This document shows, piece after piece, positions 1 to 9,191 of a DNA stretch of 64,000 nucleotides. Below the pieces are notes generated by a model that made no database searches, was not told the DNA's origin, and worked only from the letters and a program-made list of their open reading frames with translations. The position numbers and the translations under genes are program-made. Position 1 is the first letter of the stretch; each line of letters opens with the position of its first letter. This stretch comes from Paenibacillus sp. JNUCC32 (GTDB lineage Bacteria; Bacillota; Bacilli; Paenibacillales; Paenibacillaceae). The DNA lies in the NCBI RefSeq assembly GCF_014863545.1, contig NZ_CP062260.1, forward strand, positions 186,001-250,000, in the 5' to 3' direction.

Positions 1-71
1 TCCTTCAGGGGCTTGCGGAATATGCGCTGGCATTCGCTGGGCAGGACGGCTTCATGAGCCGGACATCATAG
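1..71 (+). CDS. C-terminal end of an unidentified upstream gene (partial)
   Basis: Reading frame 3 is open from the window edge to a TAG at 69-71 and gives a tail ending GQDGFMSRTS. It stops just before the ribosome binding site of the sugar kinase at 84, which is the spacing expected inside an operon. The visible 22 residues are too few to name a family. Given the next two genes, a sugar-use enzyme is possible, but that is inference. Confidence 0.45.
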   Translation, partial: LQGLAEYALAFAGQDGFMSRTS

Positions 72-83
72 GAGAGATCATAC

Positions 84-1076
84 TTGAATTACTACTTGGG
101 AGTCGACGGCGGAGGAAGCAAGACGCTGGCCGTCGTCGCGGACGGGACAGGACGAATCGCTGGAAAGGGAATGGGCGGCTGCGGCAACCATCAGCTTGGC
201 GCAGCGCGTGCGGAAGCAAGCATCAGGCAGGCCGTTGAAGAGGCGCTTGGACAGGCGGGACTCGGGCGAGAAGACATCGCCTGCGCGTCGTTCGGGCTGG
301 CGGGAGCCGACCGCGAGGCGGACTTCCGCATCTTGCGGCCCATGATCGACGCCATGGGCTTCAAGAAACACCATATCGCTTGCGATACCGTCATTGCCAT
401 GAGAGCCGGCACAAGACAGAGGGACGGCGTCGTCCTTATATGCGGAAGCGGGACGAACGGTTATGGGGTCAACGCGGCAGGCGAGGAGGTTCAGATCGGA
501 GGATTCGGTTATGCGTTCGGCGATTTCGGCGGAGGCGCCGACCTGGCCGTCGAGGTGTTTCGGACGGTCGTTCGTTCCTGGGAAGGCCGTGAGAAGCCGA
601 CTTCATTAACGTCGCTAACGCTGGATGCGCTTAGGTTCGGCAGCGTGGAAGAGATGTTTCACCGATTTTTGGACGAGGGCAGAAGGGCGCCGCATACACT
701 GGCGAAATTGCTGTTTCAAGCCGCACCCGCCGATGAAGCTGCAAGAGAGATATTGGAAAGGCAAGGCATGGAGCTGGGGAAGGTCGCCAGCGCGGTAATT
801 CGTAAGCTCGGCATGGACAATGACGCCTTCGATGTCGTGCTGGCCGGCAGCGTCCTGACCCGGGGAGAAAGGGATTACGTCGTTCCGTATATTGAGTCTC
901 AGGTTCTTGCGGCAGCCCCGAATAGCCGGGTGCGCATATTAGCCCTTGAGCCCGCAGCGGGTGCCGTCCTGCTCGCAATGGATGAGAACGGCGTGGTTCC
1001 TGGCACGGCCGTGTATGAACAACTGCAGCATGAGCTTGCCGTGAAGGAGAGGAATTTGGAATGGGCACTGGATTGA
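84..1076 (+). CDS. BadF/BadG-family sugar kinase (N-acetylglucosamine kinase-like)
   Basis: A 330-residue ASKHA-fold ATPase. The N-terminal phosphate loop DGGGSKT is at residues 8-14, Asp101 in CDTVIA is the likely catalytic base, and GSGTNGYG (121-128) is the second phosphate loop. These match the family that phosphorylates N-acetylglucosamine or related amino sugars in the cytoplasm. The start is TTG at 84 with GGAGAG 7 bases upstream. The 3' end overlaps the next gene by 16 bp, so it is cotranscribed with a GH4 6-phospho-glycosidase. The pairing suggests recycling or catabolism of an amino sugar or a phosphorylated disaccharide. The exact substrate cannot be read from sequence. Confidence 0.85.
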   Translation: MNYYLGVDGGGSKTLAVVADGTGRIAGKGMGGCGNHQLGAARAEASIRQAVEEALGQAGLGREDIACASFGLAGADREADFRILRPMIDAMGFKKHHIACDTVIAMRAGTRQRDGVVLICGSGTNGYGVNAAGEEVQIGGFGYAFGDFGGGADLAVEVFRTVVRSWEGREKPTSLTSLTLDALRFGSVEEMFHRFLDEGRRAPHTLAKLLFQAAPADEAAREILERQGMELGKVASAVIRKLGMDNDAFDVVLAGSVLTRGERDYVVPYIESQVLAAAPNSRVRILALEPAAGAVLLAMDENGVVPGTAVYEQLQHELAVKERNLEWALD

Positions 1077-2374
1077 AGGTTGCTGTTATCGGGGGCGGAT
1101 CCTCGTATACCCCCGAGCTGATTGAAGGTTTCATCCGTCATTATGAGTCGTTTCCGGTGACGGACATCGTCCTCGTGGATATCCCGGAAGGCCGCCGCAA
1201 GCTCGAAATTGTAGGCGGTCTGGCCCAGCGGATGATTGAGCGAAGCGGATTGCCGATCCGCATTACGTTGACCTTGGACCGCCAGGAAGCACTGAGGAAT
1301 GCCCATTATGTATCGACTCAGATGCGAGTCGGACTGCTGGAGGCCAGAGGCTGGGACGAAACGATCCCCCTGAAATACGGGATGCTCGGGCAGGAAACGA
1401 CAGGAGCAGGCGGCATGATGAAGGCTCTGCGGACGATACCTGTGCTATTGGATATATGCAAGGACATGGAGGCATTATGTCCGGATGCTTGGCTGCTGAA
1501 TTTCACCAATCCTGCCGGGATGGTAACGGAAGCCATCAGGAAGCACTCCAACATCCGCTCCATCGGCTTGTGCAACTCCCCCATCGCCGCTTACAAGTGG
1601 TTGTCCGGGCTTTACGAGGTGCCGGTCGAGCGAATCTACTGCGAGTTTGCCGGATTGAATCATCTGTACTGGATCAGCCGGATCGAGGTCGATGGAGTGT
1701 CGAAGCTGGAGGAGCTGCTGGCAACGGGAGGGAGCTACTCAGCTCGCAACGTGCCGCAGCTTGCCTGGAACGATACGCTGATTCGGGCGATGGGCGCGAT
1801 TCCGTCCTATTATTTAAAATATTATTATCTCCACCGGGAGATGCTGGAGGAGCAGCAGGCTGCCGCGGCCAGAGGCGAGACAAGGGCCGAAACGGTCCAG
1901 CGTCTTGAGGACGAGCTGTTTGAGATTTACAAGCGGCCGGAACTTGCGGAAAAGCCGAAGCAGCTTGAGCAGCGCGGCGGCGCTTATTACTCCGAGGCGG
2001 CTGTCAATTTGATGAAGGCCATTCATATGGATAGTGGGGAGATTCAAACATTGAACGTGATGAACGGCGACGCGCTGGACTTCCTGCCGGCGGAAGCCAG
2101 TATCGAAGTGAACTGCGTCGTGACGAAGAATGGCGCGGTGCCGGTACCTGTCGAGCGAGTGCCGGTTGCGGCGATCGGCCTGATCCAAGCCGTGAAGACC
2201 TACGAGAGCCTGGCCATCGAGGCGGCGGTTACGGGCAGCAGGGAGAAGGCGCTGCTTGCTCTTAGCGCGCATCCGCTCACCGATTCCGTCAGTGCCGCTG
2301 AAGCCATGCTCGATGAGATGCTGGAGAGGAACCGTTCGTTTTTGCCGCGATTTTTCCAAAAGGACAAAGCTTAG
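1061..2374 (+). CDS. 6-phospho-beta-glucosidase, glycoside hydrolase family 4
   Basis: A 437-residue GH4 enzyme. The NAD-binding Rossmann start VAVIGGGSSYTPEL is at residues 7-20, followed by YGMLGQETTGAGG (106-118), LLNFTNPAG (145-153), GLCN with Cys171/Asn172, and GLNH with His201. In the family Cys and His bind Mn2+, and hydrolysis runs through NAD+-dependent oxidation and elimination. The likely substrates are 6-phospho-beta-glucosides (cellobiose- or chitobiose-6-P class). The ATG has AAGGAGAGGA upstream, inside the end of the kinase gene. No terminator follows within the 238 bp before the DinB gene. Confidence 0.92.
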   Translation: MGTGLKVAVIGGGSSYTPELIEGFIRHYESFPVTDIVLVDIPEGRRKLEIVGGLAQRMIERSGLPIRITLTLDRQEALRNAHYVSTQMRVGLLEARGWDETIPLKYGMLGQETTGAGGMMKALRTIPVLLDICKDMEALCPDAWLLNFTNPAGMVTEAIRKHSNIRSIGLCNSPIAAYKWLSGLYEVPVERIYCEFAGLNHLYWISRIEVDGVSKLEELLATGGSYSARNVPQLAWNDTLIRAMGAIPSYYLKYYYLHREMLEEQQAAAARGETRAETVQRLEDELFEIYKRPELAEKPKQLEQRGGAYYSEAAVNLMKAIHMDSGEIQTLNVMNGDALDFLPAEASIEVNCVVTKNGAVPVPVERVPVAAIGLIQAVKTYESLAIEAAVTGSREKALLALSAHPLTDSVSAAEAMLDEMLERNRSFLPRFFQKDKA

Positions 2375-2512
2375 GAAGCCAAATGAAGCCGACAAGTTAT
2401 TGTAACGCATATCGTTTTTCAAGCGTCCATGCAGCCTGCCGTGATTTTGTTCCATCTGGGAAATGTCATATATGCTAGAATGGGATTAGGTTAATTTCAG
2501 GAGGCGTTTGAG

Positions 2513-2563
2513 ATGAAAACAACAATCGTTCACGGGCAAACTTATATGGGGATTATCGCATAA
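2513..2563 (+). pseudogene. 16-codon ORF, possible remnant of an NAD(P)H-dependent flavodoxin-like oxidoreductase
   Basis: A strong AGGAGG lies 6-7 bases before ATG 2513. The ORF reads MKTTIVHGQTYMGIIA and then TAA. The first nine residues resemble the N-terminus of flavodoxin-fold NAD(P)H oxidoreductases, in which the same strand is followed by a phosphate-binding loop that is missing here. The DinB gene starts 50 bp later. It may be the stub left after a deletion, or a short leader peptide. The family link is memory-based and weak. Confidence 0.3.
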
Positions 2564-2612
2564 TTGCCCTTAAACTGCGTGCTTCCCCGCCTATGAAAAG
2601 GGGAACAACGAT

Positions 2613-3131
2613 TTGAAAACATGGATCTTACAGCAGTACGATTACCACGTATGGGCAAACCGGAAGGTTTGCGAATATTTGCAGGGGCTTTCGGAAGAGG
2701 TATACCGCAAGGAGATTGTCAGCGTTTTTCCATCCATTTATGACACGATGGTGCACATCTATGTCATTGATTCCGGCTGGCTATCGTTCTTTAACGCGGG
2801 CGGAGTCACGGAGATGTCGCCTGCGTACTTGGAGAGTCTGAAGGATTCGATTGCTCGGCTGGTTGCGGAAACGGAAGGCAAGCGAATCGAAGAATTGGGC
2901 CGGTTAATGGACGATCTGGCGGCGCGCTTCCGGTTGTTTACCGAACAGCACGAGAATCTGGACACCATCTATCCGTCCGGAGATTTTAGAGCCAGCTGCC
3001 TGGATTATATCCAGCATATGGTCAATCACGGGACCTATCATCGGGGGAACGTAACCGCCATGCTCCGGCAAATCGGACATCCCGGCACGCCTACCGACTA
3101 TGGCTATTATTTGTATACGTTAAGCCATTAA
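2613..3131 (+). CDS. DinB-family four-helix-bundle protein
   Basis: A 172-residue protein of the DinB/YfiT superfamily. The usual metal-binding histidines are visible: His48 (DTMVHIY) and His139/His143 (HMVNHGTYHRGN). Family members are small metalloenzymes or thiol transferases of varied and often unknown role. They are not related to DNA polymerase IV, which shares the name. The start is TTG 2613 with AAGGGG upstream. The gene is followed by a strong bidirectional terminator and faces the LacI-type regulator. A second, only distantly similar DinB protein lies at 33719-34216. Confidence 0.8.
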   Translation: MKTWILQQYDYHVWANRKVCEYLQGLSEEVYRKEIVSVFPSIYDTMVHIYVIDSGWLSFFNAGGVTEMSPAYLESLKDSIARLVAETEGKRIEELGRLMDDLAARFRLFTEQHENLDTIYPSGDFRASCLDYIQHMVNHGTYHRGNVTAMLRQIGHPGTPTDYGYYLYTLSH

Positions 3132-3154
3132 GCGTTCATGATTCATAATGGGAA

Positions 3155-3188
3155 AGAGCCCGGAACATCGCGTTCCGGGCTCTTCTTT
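3155..3188. terminator. Bidirectional Rho-independent terminator
   Basis: A 12-bp stem (3155-3166 with 3172-3183, core GAGCCCGGAAC) is followed by a T-rich run. It sits between the convergent DinB and LacI-type genes. Confidence 0.85.
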
Positions 3189-3205
3189 ATGGGTCCGAAT
3201 CACGC

Positions 3206-4234
3206 TTAGTCGATTGTTGCGGTTCGGATCACGGACACGCTCGATTCCCTGACAATAAGCCTCGGCTCGAATTGCACGCGCTCGTATTGCCCGGTCTTTT
3301 GCTCGCGAAGCCGCTTCAGCAGCAATTCCGTCGCAAGCCGGGCCACTTCATCGCCCATGATGGACACCGAACTGATCTGCGGCGTCGTGACGGTGGTCCA
3401 TGCATTGTTATCGATGCCGACGACCGCCACATCGTCGGGAACCCGAACCTTCAGCTCCTTAAAACGGTTGACGATGCCGATGGCAACCATATCGTTAACC
3501 GCGTAGATGGCGTCCGGCATATGCCTCAGGCCATAGAAATAGTCCGCCGCGCGAACCCCTGTCTCAAACGAGAAGTCCTCCCCGAAATAGACAAGGGACG
3601 GATCGACTTTCTGCAGCGACTGTTCATAAGCCCAATAACGCTCTTCGATTTTATCCTTGGGCGCACCGGCATAGGCGATTCGGCTTCGCCCGATTTTCAG
3701 CAGATGCTCCATGACAAGCCTGCCCTCCTGGCGTGCGAGGCCGACGATATCGGCTCTATACTCTTCACCCAGTCGTTTTCCGTAATTAATGATGGAGACG
3801 GGGAGGCTCGATTTGTTAATGAGGTCGCCAAGCGTTTTGGGATAGGCCAGCGGCATGATAATCAGGCCGTCCACGTGCAGTTTTTTGATATCCCTCACGA
3901 TTTCCAGCTCGTTCCGTGCGTTCCCGGCCGTATTGATCTGAACGACCCGATAGCCGTGCTGTTTGGCGGTCTGTTCGACCGACCAGGCGATTTCCGGGAT
4001 GATCGCATTCCGGATGTCGGGCACGGCGAGAGCGATTTGATTCGTCTGGCGGACCTTCAGGCTTTGAGCGGAGGTATCCGGACTGAAGCCGATTTCCTCG
4101 ATCACCTGCATGATCCGCGCTTTCGTTTTCGGACTGATGCCCTTGCTGTCGTTGATGGCTCGGGACACGGTTGCGATACCGACGCCCGCTTGTTTGGCGA
4201 CATCTTCGATCGTTACTTTTTTGGGGTTCACCAT
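3206..4234 (-). CDS. LacI-family transcriptional regulator
   Basis: 342 residues from the ATG at 4234. The N-terminal helix-turn-helix and hinge helix are clear (VTIEDVAKQAGVGIATVSRA, residues 6-25). A periplasmic-binding-protein-like effector domain with RADIVGLARQEG and a late VVGIDNNAW follows. The reading frame runs further upstream, but GAGAGGA lies 8 bases before this ATG and the homologous region begins here. It is divergent from bdhA. An identical 12-bp palindrome sits before each gene, so it probably represses both itself and bdhA. The effector is probably a sugar or a sugar-derived signal and is unknown. Confidence 0.9.
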   Translation of the reverse strand: MVNPKKVTIEDVAKQAGVGIATVSRAINDSKGISPKTKARIMQVIEEIGFSPDTSAQSLKVRQTNQIALAVPDIRNAIIPEIAWSVEQTAKQHGYRVVQINTAGNARNELEIVRDIKKLHVDGLIIMPLAYPKTLGDLINKSSLPVSIINYGKRLGEEYRADIVGLARQEGRLVMEHLLKIGRSRIAYAGAPKDKIEERYWAYEQSLQKVDPSLVYFGEDFSFETGVRAADYFYGLRHMPDAIYAVNDMVAIGIVNRFKELKVRVPDDVAVVGIDNNAWTTVTTPQISSVSIMGDEVARLATELLLKRLREQKTGQYERVQFEPRLIVRESSVSVIRTATID

Positions 4235-4258
4235 ATTCGATAAATTCCTCTCTATATC

Positions 4259-4270
4259 GGAAACGTTTCC
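4259..4270. promoter_or_regulatory. LacI-type operator, copy 1
   Basis: Perfect palindrome GGAAACGTTTCC, 25 bases before the regulator start. The central CG with A/T-rich flanks is typical of LacI-family operators. Confidence 0.65.
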
Positions 4271-4471
4271 TGTGTATGTGCGAATACAAGATGGGATTGG
4301 AGCCATTAACTATATTATAACATTAAGCTCGTCTCTCCATCACGGGATTCGCAGGGGAACAACTGGAACAAGCAAGCGATGCTGCATCAATCGCTGCATT
4401 TCCATGGCAAAGGCAGGGGAACGGCAGTCTGTAGTTGTCCATGACATTTCATACATTTTCGTGGAACGGGT

Positions 4472-4500
4472 TTGACAGATTGTCAAAACTGTGACATATT
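4472..4500 (+). promoter_or_regulatory. Predicted sigma-A promoter of bdhA
   Basis: TTGACA (4472-4477), a 17-bp spacer, then CATATT (4495-4500). The -35 box is half of a second palindrome, TTGACA-GAT-TGTCAA (4472-4486). Operator copy 2 begins 8 bp after the -10, about where transcription would start. Confidence 0.6.
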
Positions 4501-4507
4501 TGATTTC

Positions 4508-4519
4508 GGAAACGTTTCC
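4508..4519. promoter_or_regulatory. LacI-type operator, copy 2
   Basis: GGAAACGTTTCC, identical to the copy at 4259-4270, placed over the expected bdhA transcription start. Repressor bound here would block initiation. Confidence 0.65.
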
Positions 4520-4562
4520 TATTTCATTTTTATTTTTTCGAACCTATAAGGAGATGAAGACG

Positions 4563-5612
4563 ATGCAAGCATTGCGCTGGCATGGAGTAAAGGACCTGCG
4601 TTTGGAGACGATCGCGGAGCCGCAAGCTACGAACGGAAAAGTGAAAATCAAGGTCGAGTGGTGCGGGATTTGTGGCAGTGATCTGCACGAATACGTGGCC
4701 GGGCCTATATTTATACCTGAGAATACGCCTCACGCCCTTACCGGAGAACAGGCTCCGGTGGTTATGGGACATGAGTTTTCCGGCCAGGTTGTAGAGGTTG
4801 GCGAAGGCGTTACGAAATTCAAGGCTGGCGACCGCGTGGTTGTAGAGCCTGTCTTTGCATGCGGATCATGCGAAGCTTGCAGACAAGGGAAATACAATCT
4901 GTGCGACAAAATGGGCTTTCTCGGGCTCGCCGGCGGCGGTGGCGGTTTCTCCGAATATGTCGCTGCGGATGAGCACATGGTTCATAAAATCCCGGACAGC
5001 GTTTCTTATGAACAGGGAGCTCTGGTGGAACCTTCGGCAGTCGCGCTGTACGCCGTGCGCCAAAGCCAGCTGAAGGCTGGGGATCGGGCGGTCGTATTCG
5101 GTGCCGGGCCGATCGGCCTGCTTGTCATCGAAGCATTGAAGGCGGCGGGAGCATCCGAGATTTACGCCGTGGAGCTGTCCCCGGAACGCAAACAGAAAGC
5201 CGAGGAATTGGGGGCAATCGTCATTGATCCGAAGGCCTGCGATGTGGTAGAAGAGCTTCATCGCCGTACCGGTGCCGGAGTCGATGTGGCATTCGAGGTG
5301 ACCGGAGTTCCGCCGGTTCTCACCCAAGCGATCAACTCGACGAAGATCGGCGGACAGATTATGATTGTCAGCATCTTCGAAACCTCCGCTCCGATCGTGC
5401 CGAATGACATCGTGATGAAGGAACGTAACATTACCGGAATCATCGGCTATCGCGACGTATTCCCGGCTGTTATCAGCCTGATGGAAAAAGGCTTCTTCCC
5501 GGCGGATAAGCTGGTCACCCAGCGGATCAAACTGGATGAGGTTATCGACCGGGGCTTTGAAGCCCTGCTTAAAGAGAAGAACCAAGTGAAGATCCTGGTG
5601 AGCGCTCACTAA
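4563..5612 (+). CDS. bdhA: (R,R)-butanediol dehydrogenase-like zinc alcohol dehydrogenase
   Basis: 349 residues, medium-chain dehydrogenase family. Catalytic zinc ligands are Cys37 (CGICGSD) and His70/Glu71 (GHE). The structural zinc loop has Cys100, Cys103, Cys106 and Cys114 (CGSCEACRQGKYNLC). A GAGPIG Rossmann loop binds NAD. Length and motifs fit BdhA, which interconverts acetoin and 2,3-butanediol, but sorbitol or other polyol dehydrogenases are close relatives. AAGGAG lies 9 bases before the ATG at 4563; an earlier in-frame ATG at 4554 is too close to that site. The gene is probably repressed by the divergent LacI-type regulator. Confidence 0.82.
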   Translation: MQALRWHGVKDLRLETIAEPQATNGKVKIKVEWCGICGSDLHEYVAGPIFIPENTPHALTGEQAPVVMGHEFSGQVVEVGEGVTKFKAGDRVVVEPVFACGSCEACRQGKYNLCDKMGFLGLAGGGGGFSEYVAADEHMVHKIPDSVSYEQGALVEPSAVALYAVRQSQLKAGDRAVVFGAGPIGLLVIEALKAAGASEIYAVELSPERKQKAEELGAIVIDPKACDVVEELHRRTGAGVDVAFEVTGVPPVLTQAINSTKIGGQIMIVSIFETSAPIVPNDIVMKERNITGIIGYRDVFPAVISLMEKGFFPADKLVTQRIKLDEVIDRGFEALLKEKNQVKILVSAH

Positions 5613-5634
5613 TATCGAAGCTGCATGGCTTATG

Positions 5635-5662
5635 AAAGACCGCGTAACGCGGTCTTTTTTTC
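5635..5662 (+). terminator. Rho-independent terminator after bdhA
   Basis: Stem GACCGCG/CGCGGTC (5638-5644 with 5648-5654) with flanking A/T pairs and a long T run. Confidence 0.9.
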
Positions 5663-5803
5663 TTTGGATGTTTATGCCAATAAGATATCAAACTAGTCAA
5701 TTGCATTCCATGGATTCCATGAGATTACATATATAACCAAATCTGATATACTCATAGAGTATTTTATCCAGGTATAGACAAATAAATCGAGTGGAGGGAT
5801 TGG

Positions 5804-6562
5804 ATGAATCAGAAGAGTTTGTTATCGGTTCGCAATATCCACAAAACCTATGATGGAGACGGATTTAAAGTTCAAGCGCTAAAGAATGTTTCGTTTGGGC
5901 TGGCGGAGGGCGAATTGGTGGCGATTATGGGAACCAGCGGCTCCGGAAAAAGCACCCTGCTTAACATTATCAGCTCCTTGGACACCCCTAGCTCAGGCAG
6001 CATCGAGTTAAAGGGAGAGGTCATGGACCATATCTTCGTGGAACCTCATGCAACCCGCTACCGACGAGAAAATATCGGTTTTGTATTTCAATCTTTTCAT
6101 TTATTGAATGATTTAAGCGTAGAAGAGAACATGGCGATTCCCTTGATCTTGCAAGGGGCATCGGAGGCGGAGATTCAGCACAAAGTCCAGGACATGCTCA
6201 CTCTGCTTGGACTTGCGAGCTGGAGGAAGAAACGGCCTGTTCAGCTGTCAGGGGGACAGCAGCAGCGGGTAGCCATCGGGCGGGCGCTGATTACGAATCC
6301 GCCGCTGCTGCTGGCAGACGAGCCGACCGGCAATCTGGATTACAATACCTCAAAGGAAATTCTTGAAGCTTTGGTGGAGATGAGAAGCGCCTTCAATCAA
6401 AGCATGATTATAGTAACGCATGATCCGAATGTAGCGGTTTATGCCGATCGGGTGTTATTTTTCCATGACGGTCAAATCGTGGATCAGTATGAGAGCAGCG
6501 GAGAGCGAAAGATGGATCCGATATTGAACATATTCAAGAAGATGATGGAGTTATCCGCATGA
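5804..6562 (+). CDS. ABC transporter ATP-binding protein (MacB/LolD type)
   Basis: 252 residues. Walker [10 protein letters not shown] is at residues 43-51, the Q-loop lies in FVFQSFHLL, the signature LSGGQQQR at 148-155, Walker B LLLADEP at 168-174, and the H-loop in VTHDP. The sequence groups with ATPases that drive FtsX/MacB-type permeases. GGAGGG precedes the ATG. The stop overlaps the next start (ATGA at 6559-6562), so the two subunits are translationally coupled. It is probably a cytoplasmic motor for export or extraction at the membrane. No two-component sensor is adjacent, unlike classic bacitracin-resistance modules. Confidence 0.93.
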   Translation: MNQKSLLSVRNIHKTYDGDGFKVQALKNVSFGLAEGELVAIMGTSGSGKSTLLNIISSLDTPSSGSIELKGEVMDHIFVEPHATRYRRENIGFVFQSFHLLNDLSVEENMAIPLILQGASEAEIQHKVQDMLTLLGLASWRKKRPVQLSGGQQQRVAIGRALITNPPLLLADEPTGNLDYNTSKEILEALVEMRSAFNQSMIIVTHDPNVAVYADRVLFFHDGQIVDQYESSGERKMDPILNIFKKMMELSA

Positions 6563-9048
6563 TTCATTCCCTACGAGGCATAGCTTTTCGTATACTGGCC
6601 CGTAACAAGTCGATTCTGTCCTTTTCCGTGATTAGCATAAGTTTGGCCGTGTTTCTGATGATCACGATGTCTTCATTCATGGCGAATGCCAACCGTTCCA
6701 TAGACCACGAAGTGAAGTTGCAGTATGGCGATGTCGATATGCTGGTGGGATACACTAACGAAGTGGACCATGAGACATCAGATCAACGCATTATGGATTT
6801 GATGCAGTCCACAGGCGTGGTACGACAGGTCTCTCCGGTCATGCTGTCCCGGATGTTCGTTAATAATCTTGCCGCACCTGTAGCTGTTGCCGGTATTGAG
6901 GATGACGCATTGTCGAAGAGCCGATATCATATCCAAGTTCATCCGGGACGCGGGGAGTTGATTCTAAACCAGTCGCTGGCTGAAGAGCTGCAGCTCCAGA
7001 CGGGCAGTCGGATGAAGGTCGAAGGGAAGGCATACATCGTCAAGGAGATCATTGGCGATCCGGTTGCCGCTGCAGGTACCACATCGGATCTGCTGCTTAT
7101 GAACCGGGAGGAAGTCAGGCAGATTAAGGCTGCAGGAGCCCAGCATGATGCGGTGTCAAGTTATGTGATGGTGCAGGCGGCGGATGATACCGACCTGCTG
7201 GTTCTGAGTGAGCAATTACAAGAGCTGGAGCCCGGGCTAACGATCGAGATTGCCGCGCAGAATTCAACATTGAAGGCGGGCTTGTCTATCTTGGGCAATT
7301 ACATCCTGGTCATCTCGGTCCTGATTGTTATGGTCATCTCCCTGTTGATCGTGACCAATTTCGAAGGCATGCTGCATAAATACCGCTTCCAATTCGCCGT
7401 TCTCAGGTCTATGGGCGCGCAAACCGAACAGTTGTTTAAGATGGTGTTCATCCAATGCACGGTTACGAATGGGCTCGGTGTTCTGAGCGGCTTGCTGGTA
7501 TCCCTACTAGGTTACACTTACATTATCCCATGGATATCCGGACTGTTTCTGGTTCCGCTGACGGATAGCCGTTTTGATGTTGGAGTTGCGACGATGGTAG
7601 CGGTGGCAAGCTTTATCATCCTGGAGTTATTTATGTTGATTCCTGCTTACAGAAGCACCAAGATACTGCCGCTTAAGATGCTGGAGATGAACCAGAATAC
7701 CGATTTTAAAGGGCGGAAGGGACGAAAAATATTAGGGAAAGTGCTGATGGCTGCCTGCCTGTTTTTCATCCTCTTTGGGATCGCATTCTCGGGCACGCCG
7801 TCAGCTAACGCGGAGTTAAGCTTTTTAATGGGATTTCTATTGTTCGTATGGTCCGTGTTTACGATGGTTCCCGTATACCTTCCCGGTGTGTTGGCTAAGG
7901 TGTCGCCTGTGTTAAAGCTGCTAGGGGGGCGAGTTTCTTATGTTGCTGTCAAAAATCTTGTGCCGCAGGTCAAGAAAAACACCTTCGTTATTCTGACGAT
8001 CAGCCTTGCCATGATGATTGCCGTCATCGGCTCGTCTCTTCTGAACACGATACAGCATAACGAACGGAATTATATCAAGACGCAGTATGCCACGGATATT
8101 CAGGTAGTCGACCGGCTGGAGAACTCGTCATCGATTGACCCTGAGCAATTAAAGCAGCGGATTTCTGAATTGGAGGGGATACAGGAAGTCAGCACCGTCA
8201 GCAGATTAAGCCCTGCCAAACAGGGACAAGACGGTAGGGTTATCGACTATGCGTTGGCTGATTTGGACTCGTTGGCGGCTCAGCGGCTGCTGCCGAAAAT
8301 TTCGGATGTAGGGAATGCCGTTATCGTATCCAACCGTTACGCTGACGAACATGCGTTAAGCATCGGCGACTCGATTGCTTTGTCGGTATACCAAGAAGAA
8401 GATCCAGAGAACTTCAAGAATGCGGGAACATTGACGGTAGCGGCCATTACGGAGCCATTCCAACAGGCGGATATGTATATCGATTGGTCGAATGCAGCTT
8501 TCCATACGAAGTTTACGGTTTTTGGTACAGCTTATATAACACCAGTGAACGAGATTGCGGCATTAAATCAGCTGGAAGGCATCAAGGGGCAGTTCCCAAC
8601 GGTGGATATCAGCAGTTATGCCCAAGCTCTGGAGAATTCAAGCAATATGTACACGCGGGTATGGTCTTTTTTCCTAAGTGCTATCATTGTGATTATGCTA
8701 AGCGTGACCATCGGCGTATTTAATTCCCTGATTAACAACATCTATAGTAAGCGTAAAGAATTTGCGGTATTACGGGCCATTTCCGTGGACAAAAAGGGGC
8801 TTGTTCAGATCATTCTAACGCAGGTGCTGCTGTACCTATGTATCGGCATGATTGTGGGGATTTCGCTCGGGATCGTTCTGCTGTATGCATTTAGGCTGAT
8901 TGACCCGGCACCTGTCCATATTCATGCAACATTCGTAACTGCGATCATGGGAATCATGCTGACTCTGACGTTAGCCGTATTCATTCCATATGCCAGGAGC
9001 CTTGCGAACAAAAAGGTTGCGTCCGAGCTGAATCATAGCCACGTATAG
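6559..9048 (+). CDS. FtsX-family ABC transporter permease with two MacB-like halves
   Basis: 829 residues. A first membrane helix (about 20-42) is followed by a large extracellular domain (about 45-245) and three helices (about 250-375). The pattern then repeats with a helix near 395-415, a second block near 425-500, an extracellular domain to about 700 and three helices to 825. This duplicated layout is typical of MacB/FtsX permeases that export or release lipophilic molecules rather than import nutrients. It is coupled to the ATPase at 5804. The substrate is unknown; antimicrobial peptides or lipoproteins are plausible from the family. Confidence 0.9.
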   Translation: MIHSLRGIAFRILARNKSILSFSVISISLAVFLMITMSSFMANANRSIDHEVKLQYGDVDMLVGYTNEVDHETSDQRIMDLMQSTGVVRQVSPVMLSRMFVNNLAAPVAVAGIEDDALSKSRYHIQVHPGRGELILNQSLAEELQLQTGSRMKVEGKAYIVKEIIGDPVAAAGTTSDLLLMNREEVRQIKAAGAQHDAVSSYVMVQAADDTDLLVLSEQLQELEPGLTIEIAAQNSTLKAGLSILGNYILVISVLIVMVISLLIVTNFEGMLHKYRFQFAVLRSMGAQTEQLFKMVFIQCTVTNGLGVLSGLLVSLLGYTYIIPWISGLFLVPLTDSRFDVGVATMVAVASFIILELFMLIPAYRSTKILPLKMLEMNQNTDFKGRKGRKILGKVLMAACLFFILFGIAFSGTPSANAELSFLMGFLLFVWSVFTMVPVYLPGVLAKVSPVLKLLGGRVSYVAVKNLVPQVKKNTFVILTISLAMMIAVIGSSLLNTIQHNERNYIKTQYATDIQVVDRLENSSSIDPEQLKQRISELEGIQEVSTVSRLSPAKQGQDGRVIDYALADLDSLAAQRLLPKISDVGNAVIVSNRYADEHALSIGDSIALSVYQEEDPENFKNAGTLTVAAITEPFQQADMYIDWSNAAFHTKFTVFGTAYITPVNEIAALNQLEGIKGQFPTVDISSYAQALENSSNMYTRVWSFFLSAIIVIMLSVTIGVFNSLINNIYSKRKEFAVLRAISVDKKGLVQIILTQVLLYLCIGMIVGISLGIVLLYAFRLIDPAPVHIHATFVTAIMGIMLTLTLAVFIPYARSLANKKVASELNHSHV

Positions 9049-9125
9049 CGGTTGTACCAGCAATTGGCTGGGAGTAGGTCACACAGGCAATTTAATATTC
9101 AAGCTCAGACGCATGATACAAAACA

Positions 9126-9174
9126 ACGGCGATTTCCTCCTGCATAGACCGGGAGGCGATCGCCGTCTTTTTTT
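9126..9174. terminator. Terminator between convergent ABC permease and FecCD genes
   Basis: Stem ACGGCGAT/ATCGCCGT with inner CCTCC/GGAGG, followed on the plus strand by a run of T. Confidence 0.8.
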
Positions 9175-9191
9175 GTTAAACCCATTCCACC

